The notes: generated by a model not told the origin, from the letters alone. Positions 1-9,287 are shown, counted from the first letter of the stretch. The stretch is DNA of 35,476 nt from Corynebacterium tuscaniense (GCF_008693065.1 NZ_VXKH01000016.1:1-35476), one strand, 5' to 3'. Numbers and translations are program-made.

Positions 1-55
1 TGTTTTCGTAGAGGGCCACAGCATCACGTTTGAACTGTTCGGAGTACCTAGGCAT
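1..55 (-). CDS. IS3-family transposase OrfA, N-terminal fragment (partial at edge)
   Basis: Reading from 55 down to 1 on the minus strand gives MPRYSEQFKRDAVALYEN. This is the typical opening of the helix-turn-helix OrfA protein of IS3-family elements, which binds the element ends. Only 18 codons are visible, so intactness cannot be judged. An AAGAAAGG stretch (about 69-76) lies 13 nt or more upstream of the ATG and would serve as its ribosome binding site, though the spacing is long. Confidence 0.7.
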   Translation of the reverse strand, partial: MPRYSEQFKRDAVALYEN

Positions 56-126
56 GGTGGTAGATTACCTTTCTTCTCAACCCAACTGGGCTGGATATCA
101 GGTGTCTACCTAACGGGGGTCAGGTC
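1..126 (-). mobile_element. IS3-like insertion sequence, cut by the window edge
   Basis: Only the left end is present. On the minus strand, a terminal-repeat-like stretch (GACCTGACCCCCGTTAGG, ending near 125-126) leads into a short spacer and then the N-terminus of a transposase OrfA. The outer boundary is estimated from the usual form of IS3-family ends, and no target duplication can be checked because the other end is outside the window. The element family is inferred from the first residues of OrfA. Confidence 0.7.
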
Positions 127-266
127 CCGGACCACTCTTCGGGCAACTCGACAGAGATGCGTCTCCCTTGGGCACGCTGGGTCCCTCTGCTGGTGGATTA
201 GGAAAAGGGAAATGAGGTGGGAGAGGAGTGTCTCGTTTTCCGGACGAGCAAAGGTTAACTAGCGGT

Positions 267-272
267 TAAACT
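267..272 (+). promoter_or_regulatory. -10 box (TAAACT) for a leaderless start at 280
   Basis: TAAACT lies seven nucleotides upstream of the ATG at 280, and no Shine-Dalgarno sequence precedes that ATG. This spacing would place the transcription start on or next to the start codon. No convincing -35 box is seen, which is common for corynebacterial promoters. Confidence 0.5.
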
Positions 273-279
273 TTGGGCC

Positions 280-690
280 ATGAAACCACGAGCGACTATT
301 GGCGCGCTGCTCGCCGGTGCTGTGGGCATTCCGGTGCTGACGGTGCTGCTGAATCTTCTCATCAATGACCCTGAATACTGGTCGGTGATGGATGCGGTTG
401 TGATGGCGGTGGGGGCGTCGTTAGCAACGGCATGGGTCGCTGTCTTGAGCATGTACCTTTTCTTGCGATCACGCCGGACCTCAGGAAGCGGGGGTGTTGT
501 GGCGACCACGGAGGTGGGGGCAGCAATGCTGCTTCTCGGGTTTGGTTCAACAGCGCTTGCCTCGTGGGAAGAAGTAGCGGCCGGGCAGGCGCTGCCCATT
601 ATCAACCTATTCATCTTCTTCATCCCACTGGGTCTCATCCTGGTGGCCGTTGCGTTCCTCATCGCGTTGACACGCAAGGAGCGCAGTTAG
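280..690 (+). CDS. Small four-helix membrane protein, unknown function
   Basis: The 136-residue product is strongly hydrophobic. It has about four predicted membrane segments, near residues 9-29, 38-60, 79-97 and 106-129, with short charged connections (a LRSRR stretch after helix 2) and a basic C-terminus (LTRKERS). I recognise no family. It could be a small integral-membrane protein of the kind often found only in close relatives. The gene stands alone between an insertion sequence and the convergent CPBP protease gene, and its stop codon overlaps that of the protease. The start at 280 is supported by a -10 box seven bases upstream. Clear coding bias (GC-rich third positions) favours this frame over the opposite-strand shadow. 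Confidence 0.65.
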   Translation: MKPRATIGALLAGAVGIPVLTVLLNLLINDPEYWSVMDAVVMAVGASLATAWVAVLSMYLFLRSRRTSGSGGVVATTEVGAAMLLLGFGSTALASWEEVAAGQALPIINLFIFFIPLGLILVAVAFLIALTRKERS

Positions 691-1385
691 CTGCCAAACA
701 TTACTGTGATTTGGACGAGCACGTTGTTACACATGTGCAAGATGAATCCTGCCCACAATGAGCGGTGCCACCGGGTGACCAAGGCGAGGGAAACACCGAC
801 GAAGAACGCGTAGATGATAGCGGGTGGTGCAATGTGGGCGAGGCCGAAGACGAGAGATGACAGTATTACGCTGGCAGCTGCGGGCATGATCCGGTCCAGG
901 TAGCCCATGATCAGGCGACGGAAAACAACCTCTTCAAGGAACGGGCCGATGAGCAGGTACGCGCCCAAGGTGAACAACACCAATGCGGTGCCTGAACCCA
1001 TCGTGTCCGTACGTCCGTCCCCCTCAATGCCAAAAAGCGTGCCGACGATCGACGTACACACCAGCGCACCCAAAATGCCCGCGGGGACCTGCCACACTAA
1101 GTGCCATCCTCGTATGCCAAGCGGACGAAACCCGAGGGGAAGACCACGGCGCTTGCAATACACCACCACAAAGAGCGTGGCGAAGACCAGTGCGAACACG
1201 ATGAGTGCAGGCAGGAGGACTTTGATTCCAGCGCCGCCGCTCACGTCACGAAGGCCAAAGGCAGAGCCGATGAAAAGTGCATAAGCAGCCAGCATCGCCG
1301 CGATACCCACGAGCATGTCTCTGAGCTGCGGTTGGACGGTGAGGGGATCGGTTCGTGCAAGGTCTGTGGCGGGAGGTGTGCTCAT
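687..1385 (-). CDS. CPBP-family intramembrane metalloprotease (CAAX protease/Abi-like)
   Basis: The 232-residue polytopic membrane protein carries the signature of the CPBP (CAAX-protease and bacteriocin-processing) family. This comprises the EE pair with Arg (E151, E152, R156 in EEVVFRR), a FGLAH motif with H184, and HMCNN with H217 and N221. Known members cleave prenylated or peptide substrates inside the membrane, and some give bacteriocin self-immunity, but the substrate here cannot be deduced. The start at 1385 was chosen over an upstream ATG (1469) because the homologous region begins after it and a TAGACT -10 box lies seven bases upstream. The gene converges on the small membrane-protein gene with a 3-bp overlap of stop codons. 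Confidence 0.85.
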   Translation of the reverse strand: MSTPPATDLARTDPLTVQPQLRDMLVGIAAMLAAYALFIGSAFGLRDVSGGAGIKVLLPALIVFALVFATLFVVVYCKRRGLPLGFRPLGIRGWHLVWQVPAGILGALVCTSIVGTLFGIEGDGRTDTMGSGTALVLFTLGAYLLIGPFLEEVVFRRLIMGYLDRIMPAAASVILSSLVFGLAHIAPPAIIYAFFVGVSLALVTRWHRSLWAGFILHMCNNVLVQITVMFGS

Positions 1386-1392
1386 TGTGCTG

Positions 1393-1398
1393 AGTCTA
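1393..1398 (-). promoter_or_regulatory. -10 box (TAGACT) for the leaderless CPBP protease gene
   Basis: On the minus strand, TAGACT is followed by seven bases and then the ATG at 1385. No ribosome binding site is seen. This matches the spacing found at several other first genes in the window. Confidence 0.5.
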
Positions 1399-1538
1399 GT
1401 GTCCGCGGAGATTTGCTGTTCCCAGGAAACATGGAGAAAAAATTGATGGAACAAGCATCTGTTCATCATTGCTCTACATGGTTAATGTCCCATACTTAAT
1501 AGTGCGCGCGTGAGAAGCGCGGCACGGGAAAATGACAG

Positions 1539-1583
1539 CAAATCGGCCCGCATCCCTCCAAACGGAAGGTGCGGGCCGATTTG
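1539..1583 (-). terminator. Hairpin terminator downstream of lutABC
   Basis: A perfect 14-bp inverted repeat (CAAATCGGCCCGCA at 1539-1552 and its complement at 1570-1583) encloses a 17-base loop. It lies 69 bp past the lutC stop and ahead of the CPBP gene. The A/T pairs at the stem base supply a short T-rich end in both directions, but there is no long U-tract. It most likely ends the lut transcript and may also work on the plus strand. Confidence 0.7.
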
Positions 1584-1651
1584 TATTGCAACCGACTCCC
1601 CGGAGTGGGGCGCACGTCCTGGGAGTCGCGGGGTCGGAGGCCTTAAGGCGT

Positions 1652-2290
1652 TTAGTCCACCACGAACACGATCAAATCTCGGGGACCGTGGACGCCTTCG
1701 ACACGGACGAGCTCGATATCAGAGGTGGCCGACGGCCCGGATATAAGCGTGGTGGGTAGCTCCGGGTCAAGCTTGGCAAACATTTCTGGAACGCCATAGA
1801 CCACGGAGTCCATGTGCACGATGCACAGGTGGCGGTCGGGGACCAGGCTCAGCGCACGGCGGCCGCACTTGCCGGCACCGGCCTCAGACTGGAGGCAGAT
1901 GGTGCCGGTCTGAGCAGACGTGACTACGGAGCTGGTGACCACGGCGTCGACATCATTGAGCGTTCGCGGATCGACGGTGACGCCGTCGGGGAGGGCGGTG
2001 CCGTCGAAAAGCGCAAAGAGGGCGCTGTCCAAACCTTGGGCGTAGCGGACCTCGTGGGCGTTGTGTTCTTGAAGGACAGAAGCGATCGCCTCAGCAAGAT
2101 CGGCAGAGCTGACCTCTTTGACGGTGGCTTTGTAGTCCACAAGGCGGCCCACGAGCATCTTGCGCAGCTCATCACGGTTGAGCGGTGACTCAGTGCGGTA
2201 TTCGCGGATCGGCTCAACGCTGGTGGGGGAATGAGACAGCTGGTGGGCGTTGCGGATGCGGGTGAGGATCTCCTCTTTAGCGGTAGCCAT
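1652..2290 (-). CDS. lutC: LutC, LUD-domain subunit of L-lactate oxidation
   Basis: The 212-residue protein belongs to the LUD (LutC/YkgG, formerly DUF162) family. It has the conserved C-terminal stretch around SGPSATSDIE and GVHGPRDL. In Bacillus subtilis, LutA, LutB and LutC together are required for L-lactate oxidation to pyruvate; LutC lacks iron-sulfur motifs and its exact role is less clear. The ATG at 2290 follows a GGAGGAG ribosome binding site. It overlaps the lutB stop codon by one base (TAATG), which points to translational coupling. An in-frame extension further upstream reads through lutB in another frame and is not real. It is the last gene of the operon. Confidence 0.9.
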   Translation of the reverse strand: MATAKEEILTRIRNAHQLSHSPTSVEPIREYRTESPLNRDELRKMLVGRLVDYKATVKEVSSADLAEAIASVLQEHNAHEVRYAQGLDSALFALFDGTALPDGVTVDPRTLNDVDAVVTSSVVTSAQTGTICLQSEAGAGKCGRRALSLVPDRHLCIVHMDSVVYGVPEMFAKLDPELPTTLISGPSATSDIELVRVEGVHGPRDLIVFVVD

Positions 2291-3822
2291 TAGTTCTGCT
2301 CCTCCTTGTGTGAGGGGATGCCTTCGGCGCGGGCATTCGCAAGCAACTGCTGTGCTTCGTCGGAAGCGAACCACTGGCGGAAGGACTTCTTGGGTGGCAC
2401 GGCCACGTCGCGGTAATTGGTCCAGGCGGAGACAGGTGGGGGCATTTTGTCGATGACACCGTTGAACCCACCGAGAACGCGCCCGAGGGCGACCATGCGC
2501 ACGGCCTTGTCCCAGAGCGTGGAGTGGCCCCACACCTGGGCGATGGTGGCAAACATGGCTCCTTCCACCAGTGGGCGGTGGTTTTCTACTTTCTGGTGGC
2601 GCATCTCCAGCAGGACGTCGGTGATGGGGATCTTGACGGGGCAGACTTCATCGCAACGCCCACAGAGGGAGGATGCGTAGGGCAGGGAAGCGGTGACGTC
2701 GTCGGCGGAGTCCATTCCGGCGAGTTGCGGGGTGAGGATCGCACCGATCGGGCCCGGGTAGACCGAACCATAAGCGTGGCCGCCGGCGCGCTCGTAGACC
2801 GGGCAGACGTTGAGGCAGGCGGAGCAGCGGATGCACTTGAGTGTTTCACGGCCGATCTTGTTGGACAGGGCAGCGGTGCGACCGTTGTCCACGAGCACAA
2901 TGTGGAAGTCCTGTGGGCCGTCATTTTCAGTCACGCCGGACCAGATGGAGGTGTACGGGTTCATGCGCTCGCCTGTGGAGGATCGCGGGAGCAACTGCAT
3001 AAACACCCCGAGATCCTCGTACTTGGGCAAGATCTTCTCAATACCCATGACAGTAATAAGAGTTTCTGGAAGCGTCAGACACATACGGCCGTTGCCTTCG
3101 GATTCCACGATGGAGACGGAACCGGTCTCTGCGATACCGAAGTTGCAGCCGGAGATAGCCACCTTGGCCTTCATGAACTGCTCGCGCAGGAAGGTGCGGG
3201 AGGCCTCTGCCAGATCAGCGGGTTCGGAGGTGAGATCCGCTGGCGCACCGGGCATGTTTGCGGTGAAGATATCGCGGATCTCGGCCCGGTTGCGGTGGAT
3301 GGCGGGGACGACGATGTGGGAGGGAAAGTCATCACCAAGCTGCACGATGAGCTCCGCCAGGTCGGTCTCGCGGGCGTGGATGCCGTTGGCCTCCAGGACG
3401 TCATTAAGTGCGATCTCCTGGGTGGCCATGGACTTGATCTTCACAACATCGGTTTCACCGGTCTGCTTGATCAGGTCCGTGACAATCTGGGAGGCCTCTT
3501 TGGCGTCGCGTGCCCAGTGGACATGGCCGCCACGCTTGGTCACGTTCTCCTCGAATTGCTCGAGCAGCTCCGGCAAGCGGGCGAGGGTATCGCGCTTGAT
3601 GGTGGAACCAGCCTCGCGCAATGCTTGCCAGTCGTCGAGTTCGTTCACAACACCCTGGCGCTTGAGACGAATCTGGGTGGTGGCGTAGTTGAGATTGTGG
3701 CGCTGAGTGGAGTTGTTCAGCTCCGTCTTGGCATTCTTGGGAAATTTGTCATGCTCGCGAAAATGCCCCAGATCACGCGGTGCGTGCGGTGGCATCGTGG
3801 GGGTGCCTAATCCGACCTTCAC
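2290..3822 (-). CDS. lutB: LutB, iron-sulfur LUD protein of L-lactate oxidation
   Basis: The 510-residue protein combines an N-terminal LUD domain (about residues 60-320) with a ferredoxin-like segment. Four cysteines form the CxxCxxCxxxCP pattern at C330, C333, C336 and C340. A second group lies at C387, C390 and C394 (CGRCDEVCP). These would bind two [4Fe-4S] clusters and pass electrons from lactate oxidation onward in the cytosolic LutABC complex. It begins with GTG at 3822, sharing GTGA with the lutA stop codon and preceded by GGAGAAG. The first 45 or so residues, rich in charged residues, are longer than in typical LutB proteins as I remember them. Confidence 0.92.
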   Translation of the reverse strand: MKVGLGTPTMPPHAPRDLGHFREHDKFPKNAKTELNNSTQRHNLNYATTQIRLKRQGVVNELDDWQALREAGSTIKRDTLARLPELLEQFEENVTKRGGHVHWARDAKEASQIVTDLIKQTGETDVVKIKSMATQEIALNDVLEANGIHARETDLAELIVQLGDDFPSHIVVPAIHRNRAEIRDIFTANMPGAPADLTSEPADLAEASRTFLREQFMKAKVAISGCNFGIAETGSVSIVESEGNGRMCLTLPETLITVMGIEKILPKYEDLGVFMQLLPRSSTGERMNPYTSIWSGVTENDGPQDFHIVLVDNGRTAALSNKIGRETLKCIRCSACLNVCPVYERAGGHAYGSVYPGPIGAILTPQLAGMDSADDVTASLPYASSLCGRCDEVCPVKIPITDVLLEMRHQKVENHRPLVEGAMFATIAQVWGHSTLWDKAVRMVALGRVLGGFNGVIDKMPPPVSAWTNYRDVAVPPKKSFRQWFASDEAQQLLANARAEGIPSHKEEQN

Positions 3823-4604
3823 AGCATCTTCTCCTTCGTGTACGCAGCGGATTCTGGTGTCCAGGGGTGCTCGCGAGTGGATGCGAGGATCTCCGCGATG
3901 TGGATGGCGCGGATGCCGGTGTGCTGGCGCGACATAGCGCCACCAATATTCATCAGGCAGGAGGAGTCACCCGCGGTGACGTATTCCGCTTGCGTGTCCT
4001 TGATGTGGCGTACTTTGTCGGAAACCATCGCAGCCGATACATCGGAATTTTTTAGGGCAAAGGTGCCACCAAAACCGCAGCACTCTTCGACGTTTTCCAG
4101 ATCGACCAGCTCCAGACCGTCGACGGCTTTCAACAGATCAGTTGGGCGGTCGCCGACTTTAATGAAGCGCCGGGAATGGCACGTGGAGTGGTACGTCACG
4201 CGGTGAGGGAAGAATGCCCCCACGTCCGTGGTGTCCATGACATCGACGATGAACTCTGAAAGATCAAGCGTCTTCTTCGTGGTTTTCTTCGTCCCATCCA
4301 CGAGTGCAGGAGTGCCGTACCGTTCCGCGATACGCGTGTGCTGCTCGCGCACGGCGCCCGTGCAGGAACCGGATGGGGTGACTACGTAATCAATGGAATC
4401 GTCCGCGAAAGCATCCACGTAGTTCTCAATGATCGGTACCGTTTCTCGCTGGTAACCGGTGTTGATGTGCATCTGCCCGCAGCAAGTTTGCTCCGGCGGA
4501 AACACCACCTCACATCCAAGACGGGACAACACTAAAGCCGCCGCCTTGTGCGCATCAGGGAAAAGCGCATCCCCGATGCACGTACTAAAAAGCGCTACAC
4601 GCAC
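3819..4604 (-). CDS. lutA: LutA, cysteine-rich (CCG-domain) subunit of L-lactate oxidation
   Basis: The 261-residue protein has two CCG domains, with paired cysteines at C41-C42-G43 and C175-C176-G177. It belongs to the LutA/YkgE family, related to heterodisulfide reductase subunit B and the GlpC/GlcF cysteine-rich modules, which bind iron-sulfur clusters. It is the first gene of a minus-strand lutABC operon, which supports the L-lactate role over glycolate oxidase. GTG at 4604 was chosen because an AAAGGAG site lies six bases upstream and the protein there begins RVALFSTC, the usual family start. A longer frame to 4856 runs through the argS promoter and is rejected. No lactate permease or regulator gene is nearby. 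Confidence 0.9.
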   Translation of the reverse strand: MRVALFSTCIGDALFPDAHKAAALVLSRLGCEVVFPPEQTCCGQMHINTGYQRETVPIIENYVDAFADDSIDYVVTPSGSCTGAVREQHTRIAERYGTPALVDGTKKTTKKTLDLSEFIVDVMDTTDVGAFFPHRVTYHSTCHSRRFIKVGDRPTDLLKAVDGLELVDLENVEECCGFGGTFALKNSDVSAAMVSDKVRHIKDTQAEYVTAGDSSCLMNIGGAMSRQHTGIRAIHIAEILASTREHPWTPESAAYTKEKML

Positions 4605-4773
4605 CGCTGGCTCCTTTCTGGGTCGCTTCTGGCCAGCTGTCCCCAGCTGCGCCGAGACGGAATCAGGCAACCGTCCCACAAACGCGACGCTACTCCTCAT
4701 CCCGCGCGGATGCGCGCAATGCGGACGGCCCCGCTTGGTATCGTGCCGGCAAGCTCCTTTAAACTTGGCCTCC
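4605..4773. promoter_or_regulatory. Divergent promoter region between lutA and argS
   Basis: This 169-bp region separates two divergent operons. For argS, a TTGGTA -35 box (4735-4740) and a TAAACT -10 box (4760-4765) are visible, 19 bp apart. Two direct copies of CCAGCTG lie ten bases apart at 4633-4639 and 4643-4649, next to a CTGGCCAG palindrome (4629-4636). They sit 25-45 bp before the lutA start, where a regulator of lactate use could bind. No clear lut -10 box was identified. Confidence 0.45.
4760..4765 (+). promoter_or_regulatory. -10 box (TAAACT) for a leaderless argS
   Basis: TAAACT lies eight bases before the argS ATG at 4774, with TTGGTA 19 bp upstream as a possible -35 box. There is no ribosome binding site before the ATG. 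Transcription would therefore begin at or beside the start codon. Confidence 0.55.
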
Positions 4774-6441
4774 ATGACCCCAGCTGACCTTGCCACTACC
4801 GTTCGTACTGTCACCCTTGAAGCTCTCGCCGGGCGTGACCTGCCGGATGGCGCCACTCCAGAATCGATCGTTCCCGCAACCGTGACCGTGGAACGTCCAC
4901 GTAATCCGGAACACGGTGATTACGCCACGAACGTGGCTTTGCAGGTGGCTAAGAAGGCAGGAATGAATCCCCGTGAGCTCGCGCAATTGCTTGTTAGCGG
5001 CCTTGTGGACAACCCCGCTATCGACTCCGCCGAGATCGCTGGCCCGGGCTTTATCAATCTGCGCCTGGGCGCTGCAGCCACCGGTGGCATCGTGGCCAAC
5101 ATCCTGGAACAAGGGGAGCGCTTCGGTTCCTCTGACCTGTACAGCGGTGAGAAGGTCAACCTTGAATTCGTCTCCGCGAACCCGACTGGACCCATCCATC
5201 TGGGTGGGACCCGCTGGGCAGCCGTGGGTGATTCGCTAGGTCGCGTGCTGGAATTTTCTGGTGCTGAGGTGACCCGCGAGTACTATTTCAACGATCACGG
5301 TGGCCAGATCGACCGCTTTGCACGTTCCCTCGTGGCAGCGGCCAAGGGTGAACCGACGCCTGAGGATGGCTACGGCGGGGAATATATTCAGGAGATTGCA
5401 CAAGAGATCGTCGATAAGCATCCTGATGCTTTGGCATGCGATGCTGACACTGTGCAGGAAACCTTCCGTGCTGAGGGTGTGGAGCAGATGTTTGAGCAGA
5501 TCAAGTCCTCGCTGCACGAGTTTGGCACGGATTTTGATGTGTTCTTCCACGAGAACTCCCTGTTCGAGTCTGGTGCTGTTGAGCGCGCGATCCAGACCTT
5601 GAAAGACAACGGCAACCTCTACGAGTCTGAGGGGGCCTGGTGGCTGCGTTCCACGGACTTTGGGGATGACAAGGACCGTGTGGTGATCAAGTCTGACGGC
5701 GATGCCGCGTACATCGCTGGTGATATTGCCTATGTGGCAGACAAGTTTGACCGTGGGCACACGCTGGCGATTTACATGCTGGGTGCGGATCACCACGGCT
5801 ACATCGCGCGTCTCCGCGCGGCGGCTCAGGCACTGGGCTACGACCCGAAGGCCGTGGAAGTACTCATCGGCCAGATGGTCAACCTCGTGCGCGACGGCAA
5901 GCCGGTGAAGATGTCCAAGCGTGCTGGCACGGTGATTACTCTCGACGATCTGGTGGATCTCATCGGCCGCGACGCGGCACGCTACTCGCTCGTGCGTTCC
6001 TCGGTGGACTCGACGCTGGACATTGACCTGGACCTGTGGGAGAAGCAGTCCAACGACAACCCGGTGTACTACGTGCAGTACGGGCACACCCGTCTGGCAT
6101 CGATTCGGCGCAAGGCTGCGGAGGCCAATGTGTCCGCGGAAGGTGCGGATCTGGCGCTGCTGACCCATGAGAAGGAAGGCGACCTCATCCGTACCCTTGG
6201 CGAGTTCCCGGCTGTGGTGAAGGCTGCTGCTGAACTGCGTGAGCCACACCGCATCGCGCGGTACGCAGAGGAGCTGGCCAGTGTCTTCCACAAGTTCTAC
6301 GATGCCTGCCAGATCCTGCCTAAGGTAGGTGAGAACCCGGAGCCGATTCACTCTGCACGCCTTGCTCTGGCAGCTGCGTCCCGCCAGGTTCTAGCCAACG
6401 CGCTCGGGTTGCTTGGCATCAGTGCGCCCGAAAGGATGTAA
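4774..6441 (+). CDS. argS: Arginyl-tRNA synthetase
   Basis: This class I enzyme charges tRNA-Arg with arginine in the cytosol. The 555-residue protein has the N-terminal Add-1 tRNA-recognition domain (about 1-105). It has the HIGH-type motif as HLGG (142-145) after NPTGPI, and the KMSKR loop (379-383). The C-terminal anticodon-binding domain of the DALR type spans about 440-555 and ends in SAPERM. The length is normal for actinobacterial ArgS. The ATG at 4774 is favoured over an upstream extension to 4459 because the homologous region begins there and a -10 box sits eight bases upstream. It is the first gene of an argS-lysA pair, three bases apart, an arrangement known in corynebacteria, where arginine and lysine control lysA. 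Confidence 0.97.
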   Translation: MTPADLATTVRTVTLEALAGRDLPDGATPESIVPATVTVERPRNPEHGDYATNVALQVAKKAGMNPRELAQLLVSGLVDNPAIDSAEIAGPGFINLRLGAAATGGIVANILEQGERFGSSDLYSGEKVNLEFVSANPTGPIHLGGTRWAAVGDSLGRVLEFSGAEVTREYYFNDHGGQIDRFARSLVAAAKGEPTPEDGYGGEYIQEIAQEIVDKHPDALACDADTVQETFRAEGVEQMFEQIKSSLHEFGTDFDVFFHENSLFESGAVERAIQTLKDNGNLYESEGAWWLRSTDFGDDKDRVVIKSDGDAAYIAGDIAYVADKFDRGHTLAIYMLGADHHGYIARLRAAAQALGYDPKAVEVLIGQMVNLVRDGKPVKMSKRAGTVITLDDLVDLIGRDAARYSLVRSSVDSTLDIDLDLWEKQSNDNPVYYVQYGHTRLASIRRKAAEANVSAEGADLALLTHEKEGDLIRTLGEFPAVVKAAAELREPHRIARYAEELASVFHKFYDACQILPKVGENPEPIHSARLALAAASRQVLANALGLLGISAPERM

Positions 6442-6444
6442 GCC

Positions 6445-7845
6445 ATGCTCGATCCCGTTTTGAACACCGCGAATCTCTCGCGCGATGACCTGCTGCGCAT
6501 GCGCCACCAAGAGGCTGGCTGCTTCAACGACCTGCCCGCTCACGTGTGGCCGCGCAACGCCAAGCGCGAGGACGACGGCTCGGTGTCCATCGCGGGTGTC
6601 AAGCTTTCAGACATCGCTGCGGAATACGGCACGCCCGTGATGGTGGTGGACGAAGAGGACTTCCGCTCCCGCTGCCGCGACATGGCGCAGGCCTACCGAG
6701 AGCCGAAGAACGTCCATTATGCGTCGAAGGCGTTTTTGACCACGCGCATTGCTCGCTGGGTGGAGGAGGAAGGTCTCTCCCTCGACGTGGCTAGTGAGAA
6801 TGAGCTTCTTATCGCCCTGGCTGCGGACTTCCCGGCGGAGCGCATCACCGTGCACGGGAACAACAAGTCTGAGTCCTTCCTGCGTACCTGCGTTACCCGA
6901 GGCGTGGGGCACGTGGTGGTGGATTCCCACCAGGAACTGGACAACTTAGACCGCATCGCCGGTGAGGAGGGTGCCACCCAGGACGTATTCATCCGTGTGA
7001 AGCCCGGTGTGGAGGCGCATACGCACGAATTCATTGCTACGAGCCATGAGGACCAGAAGTTCGGTTTGTCCCTCGTATCTGGTTCTGCTTTCCGCGCTGT
7101 CCAGACGGCCCACCATGCGAAGAACCTGGCGCTCACTGGCCTGCACTGCCACGTGGGCTCCCAGGTTTTCGACGCGGAGGGCTTCAAATTGGCCGCATCC
7201 CGCGTGCTGGGCCTGTACGCCAAGATCTACCGCGAGTTGGGCCTGCAGCTGGACTACCTGGACCTCGGTGGCGGCTACGGCATCGCATATACCGTGGACG
7301 AGCAGCCGCTTGACGTTTCCGCTGTGGCACAGGATTTGTTGCGTGCCGTTGATGAGGCAGCAGGGGAGTTGGGTATCACTCCGCCAACCGTCATCGTGGA
7401 GCCTGGCCGCGCGATTGCCGGCCCAGCCGCTGTCACCGTGTACTCGGTGGGCACCGTCAAGGATGTCCATGTGACAGATGACGCTACCCGCCGTTACATC
7501 GCTGTGGATGGTGGGATGAGCGATAATATTCGTACCGCTTTGTATGGCGCGGAGTATGACGCGCGAGTGGTCAACCGCCTCACTGAGGGTGTTCCGCATC
7601 CGACGCGCCTGGTTGGCTCCCACTGCGAATCCGGCGACATCTTGATCAATAATGCCCTCTGGCCAGACGATATTGTGCCGGGGGATCTCATCGCCCTGGC
7701 AGCGACCGGTGCCTACTGCTACTCCATGGCGTCCAACTACAACTGCTTTGGCCGTCCCGCTGTGGTCAGTGTGAAGGAAGGCACCGTGACGCCCATGGTG
7801 CGCCGAGAGACAGTGGAAGACATACTCGCTAGGGAATCTTTGTAG
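6445..7845 (+). CDS. lysA: Diaminopimelate decarboxylase
   Basis: This PLP enzyme decarboxylates meso-diaminopimelate to L-lysine, the last step of lysine synthesis. The 466-residue protein is a fold-type III (alanine-racemase-like) decarboxylase. The PLP lysine is K95 in HYASKAFLT. The phosphate-binding glycine-rich stretch follows [17 protein letters not shown] contributes substrate contacts, and GSHCESGD carries the active-site cysteine from the partner subunit. It starts three bases after argS with an AAAGGATG ribosome binding site, so it is co-transcribed. About 40 residues precede the barrel, within the range for corynebacterial LysA. The stop codon TAG is also the first half of a possible -10 box for hom. 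Confidence 0.97.
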   Translation: MLDPVLNTANLSRDDLLRMRHQEAGCFNDLPAHVWPRNAKREDDGSVSIAGVKLSDIAAEYGTPVMVVDEEDFRSRCRDMAQAYREPKNVHYASKAFLTTRIARWVEEEGLSLDVASENELLIALAADFPAERITVHGNNKSESFLRTCVTRGVGHVVVDSHQELDNLDRIAGEEGATQDVFIRVKPGVEAHTHEFIATSHEDQKFGLSLVSGSAFRAVQTAHHAKNLALTGLHCHVGSQVFDAEGFKLAASRVLGLYAKIYRELGLQLDYLDLGGGYGIAYTVDEQPLDVSAVAQDLLRAVDEAAGELGITPPTVIVEPGRAIAGPAAVTVYSVGTVKDVHVTDDATRRYIAVDGGMSDNIRTALYGAEYDARVVNRLTEGVPHPTRLVGSHCESGDILINNALWPDDIVPGDLIALAATGAYCYSMASNYNCFGRPAVVSVKEGTVTPMVRRETVEDILARESL

Positions 7846-7848
7846 AAT
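7843..7848 (+). promoter_or_regulatory. Candidate hom-thrB promoter -10 box (TAGAAT)
   Basis: TAGAAT overlaps the lysA stop codon and lies 52 bp before the hom start. It would give a short leader that contains the AGGAG ribosome binding site at 7891-7895. hom-thrB is known to have its own promoter in C. glutamicum. No good -35 box is seen, so the assignment is tentative. Confidence 0.35.
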
Positions 7849-7899
7849 CGTAGGGCATTGCTGTCCACCCGTCCATCGTTTCAACGACACAGGAGAACC

Positions 7900-9252
7900 A
7901 TGACTGCGCTGAGCGCCGAAGGCAGGAACGGAAATTACCCCGGCAAAGGCATTGGGCAACCAGTTGGAGTTGCTCTGCTTGGCATGGGAACCGTGGGTAC
8001 AGAGGTCTTGCGTCTGATTAATGATTTCTCCTCAAACCTGGAGAACCGCATCGGCGGCCCGATCGACGTCCGTGGCGTTGCGGTCTCTGACCTGAGCAAG
8101 AAGCGTGAGGTGCTCGATAATTTCCCGGATATCACGCTCACCGATAACGCACGCGAGCTGATTGACCGCGACGATATCGACGTCGTTGTTGAGGTCATCG
8201 GTGGCATTGACTACCCGCGTGAGCTCGTGCTCGCCGCACTCAAGGCCGGCAAGTCCGTCGTCACCGCGAACAAGGCGCTCATCGCCGCGCATGCGGATGA
8301 GCTTTCGGACGCCGCTAATGAGGCTGGCGTTGACCTCTATTACGAGGCAGCCGTTGCCGCCGCGATCCCCGTCGTGGGTATGCTGCGCCGCTCCCTGGCC
8401 GGTGACCAGGTCCAGCGCATCTCCGGCATTGTCAACGGTACGACCAACTTCATCCTTGACGCCATGGCTTCCACCGGTATGGGCTACGACGAGGCTCTAG
8501 CTGAAGCAACGCGCCTGGGCTACGCAGAAGCTGATCCGACCGCGGATGTGGAGGGCCACGATGCTGCATCCAAGGCCGCGATTTTGGCTTCCATGGGCTT
8601 CCACACTCGCGTGACCTACGACGATGTGCACGCCGAGGGCATCACCAACATCACCGCCGAGGACATCGAGGCAGCAAAGGCCGCCGGCTTCACCATCAAG
8701 CTGCTCGCTATTTGCGAGAGGCTTGTTGACGACGCAGGGGTCACCTCCGTCTCCGCCCGCGTCCACCCGACGCTGGTGCCGAATGAGCATCCGCTTGCAA
8801 CCGTCGACAAGTCTTACAACGCTGTCTTCGTGGAAGCGGAAGCCGCTGGCCGCCTGATGTTCTACGGCAATGGCGCTGGTGGCGCTCCGACCGCATCCGC
8901 TGTGCTCGGCGACCTGGTGGGAGCAGCCCGCAACAAGATCCACGGCGGCCGCGCACCGGCTGAGAACCCGTACGCGAACTACCCGGTGGCTGATTTCGGT
9001 GATGTGCCCACGCGTTACCACATCGACATGTCTGTGGCGGACCGTCCGGGCGTCCTCGCGGAGATCTCTCGCCGCTTTGCTGCACAGAACATCTCCATCT
9101 CCGCTGTGCGCCAGGAGGAATCTGGCGATGATTCCCGCCTCATCGTGGTCACCCACTCCTCGCTGGAGCGCAAGCTCGCCGGGATCGTGGATGAACTGCG
9201 TGAGATTGACGAGGTCAAGGCGATCAACTCTGTGATCCGCCTCGACTCTTAA
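7900..9252 (+). CDS. hom: Homoserine dehydrogenase
   Basis: It reduces aspartate semialdehyde to homoserine with NAD(P)H, the branch point towards threonine, methionine and isoleucine. The 450-residue protein has an N-terminal Rossmann domain with the GxGxxG-type motif G28-M-G30-TV-G33, a catalytic/dimerisation domain (roughly 150-340), and a C-terminal ACT domain beginning near R372 ([17 protein letters not shown]). In corynebacteria the ACT domain mediates threonine feedback inhibition. The ATG at 7900 is preceded by AGGAG at 7891-7895; an extension back to 7858 lacks such a site. thrB follows 35 bp later, forming the hom-thrB operon. Confidence 0.97.
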   Translation: MTALSAEGRNGNYPGKGIGQPVGVALLGMGTVGTEVLRLINDFSSNLENRIGGPIDVRGVAVSDLSKKREVLDNFPDITLTDNARELIDRDDIDVVVEVIGGIDYPRELVLAALKAGKSVVTANKALIAAHADELSDAANEAGVDLYYEAAVAAAIPVVGMLRRSLAGDQVQRISGIVNGTTNFILDAMASTGMGYDEALAEATRLGYAEADPTADVEGHDAASKAAILASMGFHTRVTYDDVHAEGITNITAEDIEAAKAAGFTIKLLAICERLVDDAGVTSVSARVHPTLVPNEHPLATVDKSYNAVFVEAEAAGRLMFYGNGAGGAPTASAVLGDLVGAARNKIHGGRAPAENPYANYPVADFGDVPTRYHIDMSVADRPGVLAEISRRFAAQNISISAVRQEESGDDSRLIVVTHSSLERKLAGIVDELREIDEVKAINSVIRLDS

Positions 9253-9287
9253 GTCCTCAACAGCTGCGTGAACCGGAAGGACTAATA

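Noticed and set aside
2524..3810. 428-codon plus-strand open frame across lutB
   Set aside because: It is the antisense shadow of lutB, whose iron-sulfur motifs, ribosome binding site and operon overlaps are clear. GC-rich sequence leaves long open antisense frames.
4459..4773. N-terminal extension of the argS frame by 105 codons
   Set aside because: It overlaps lutA and runs through the argS promoter. The ArgS family begins at 4774.
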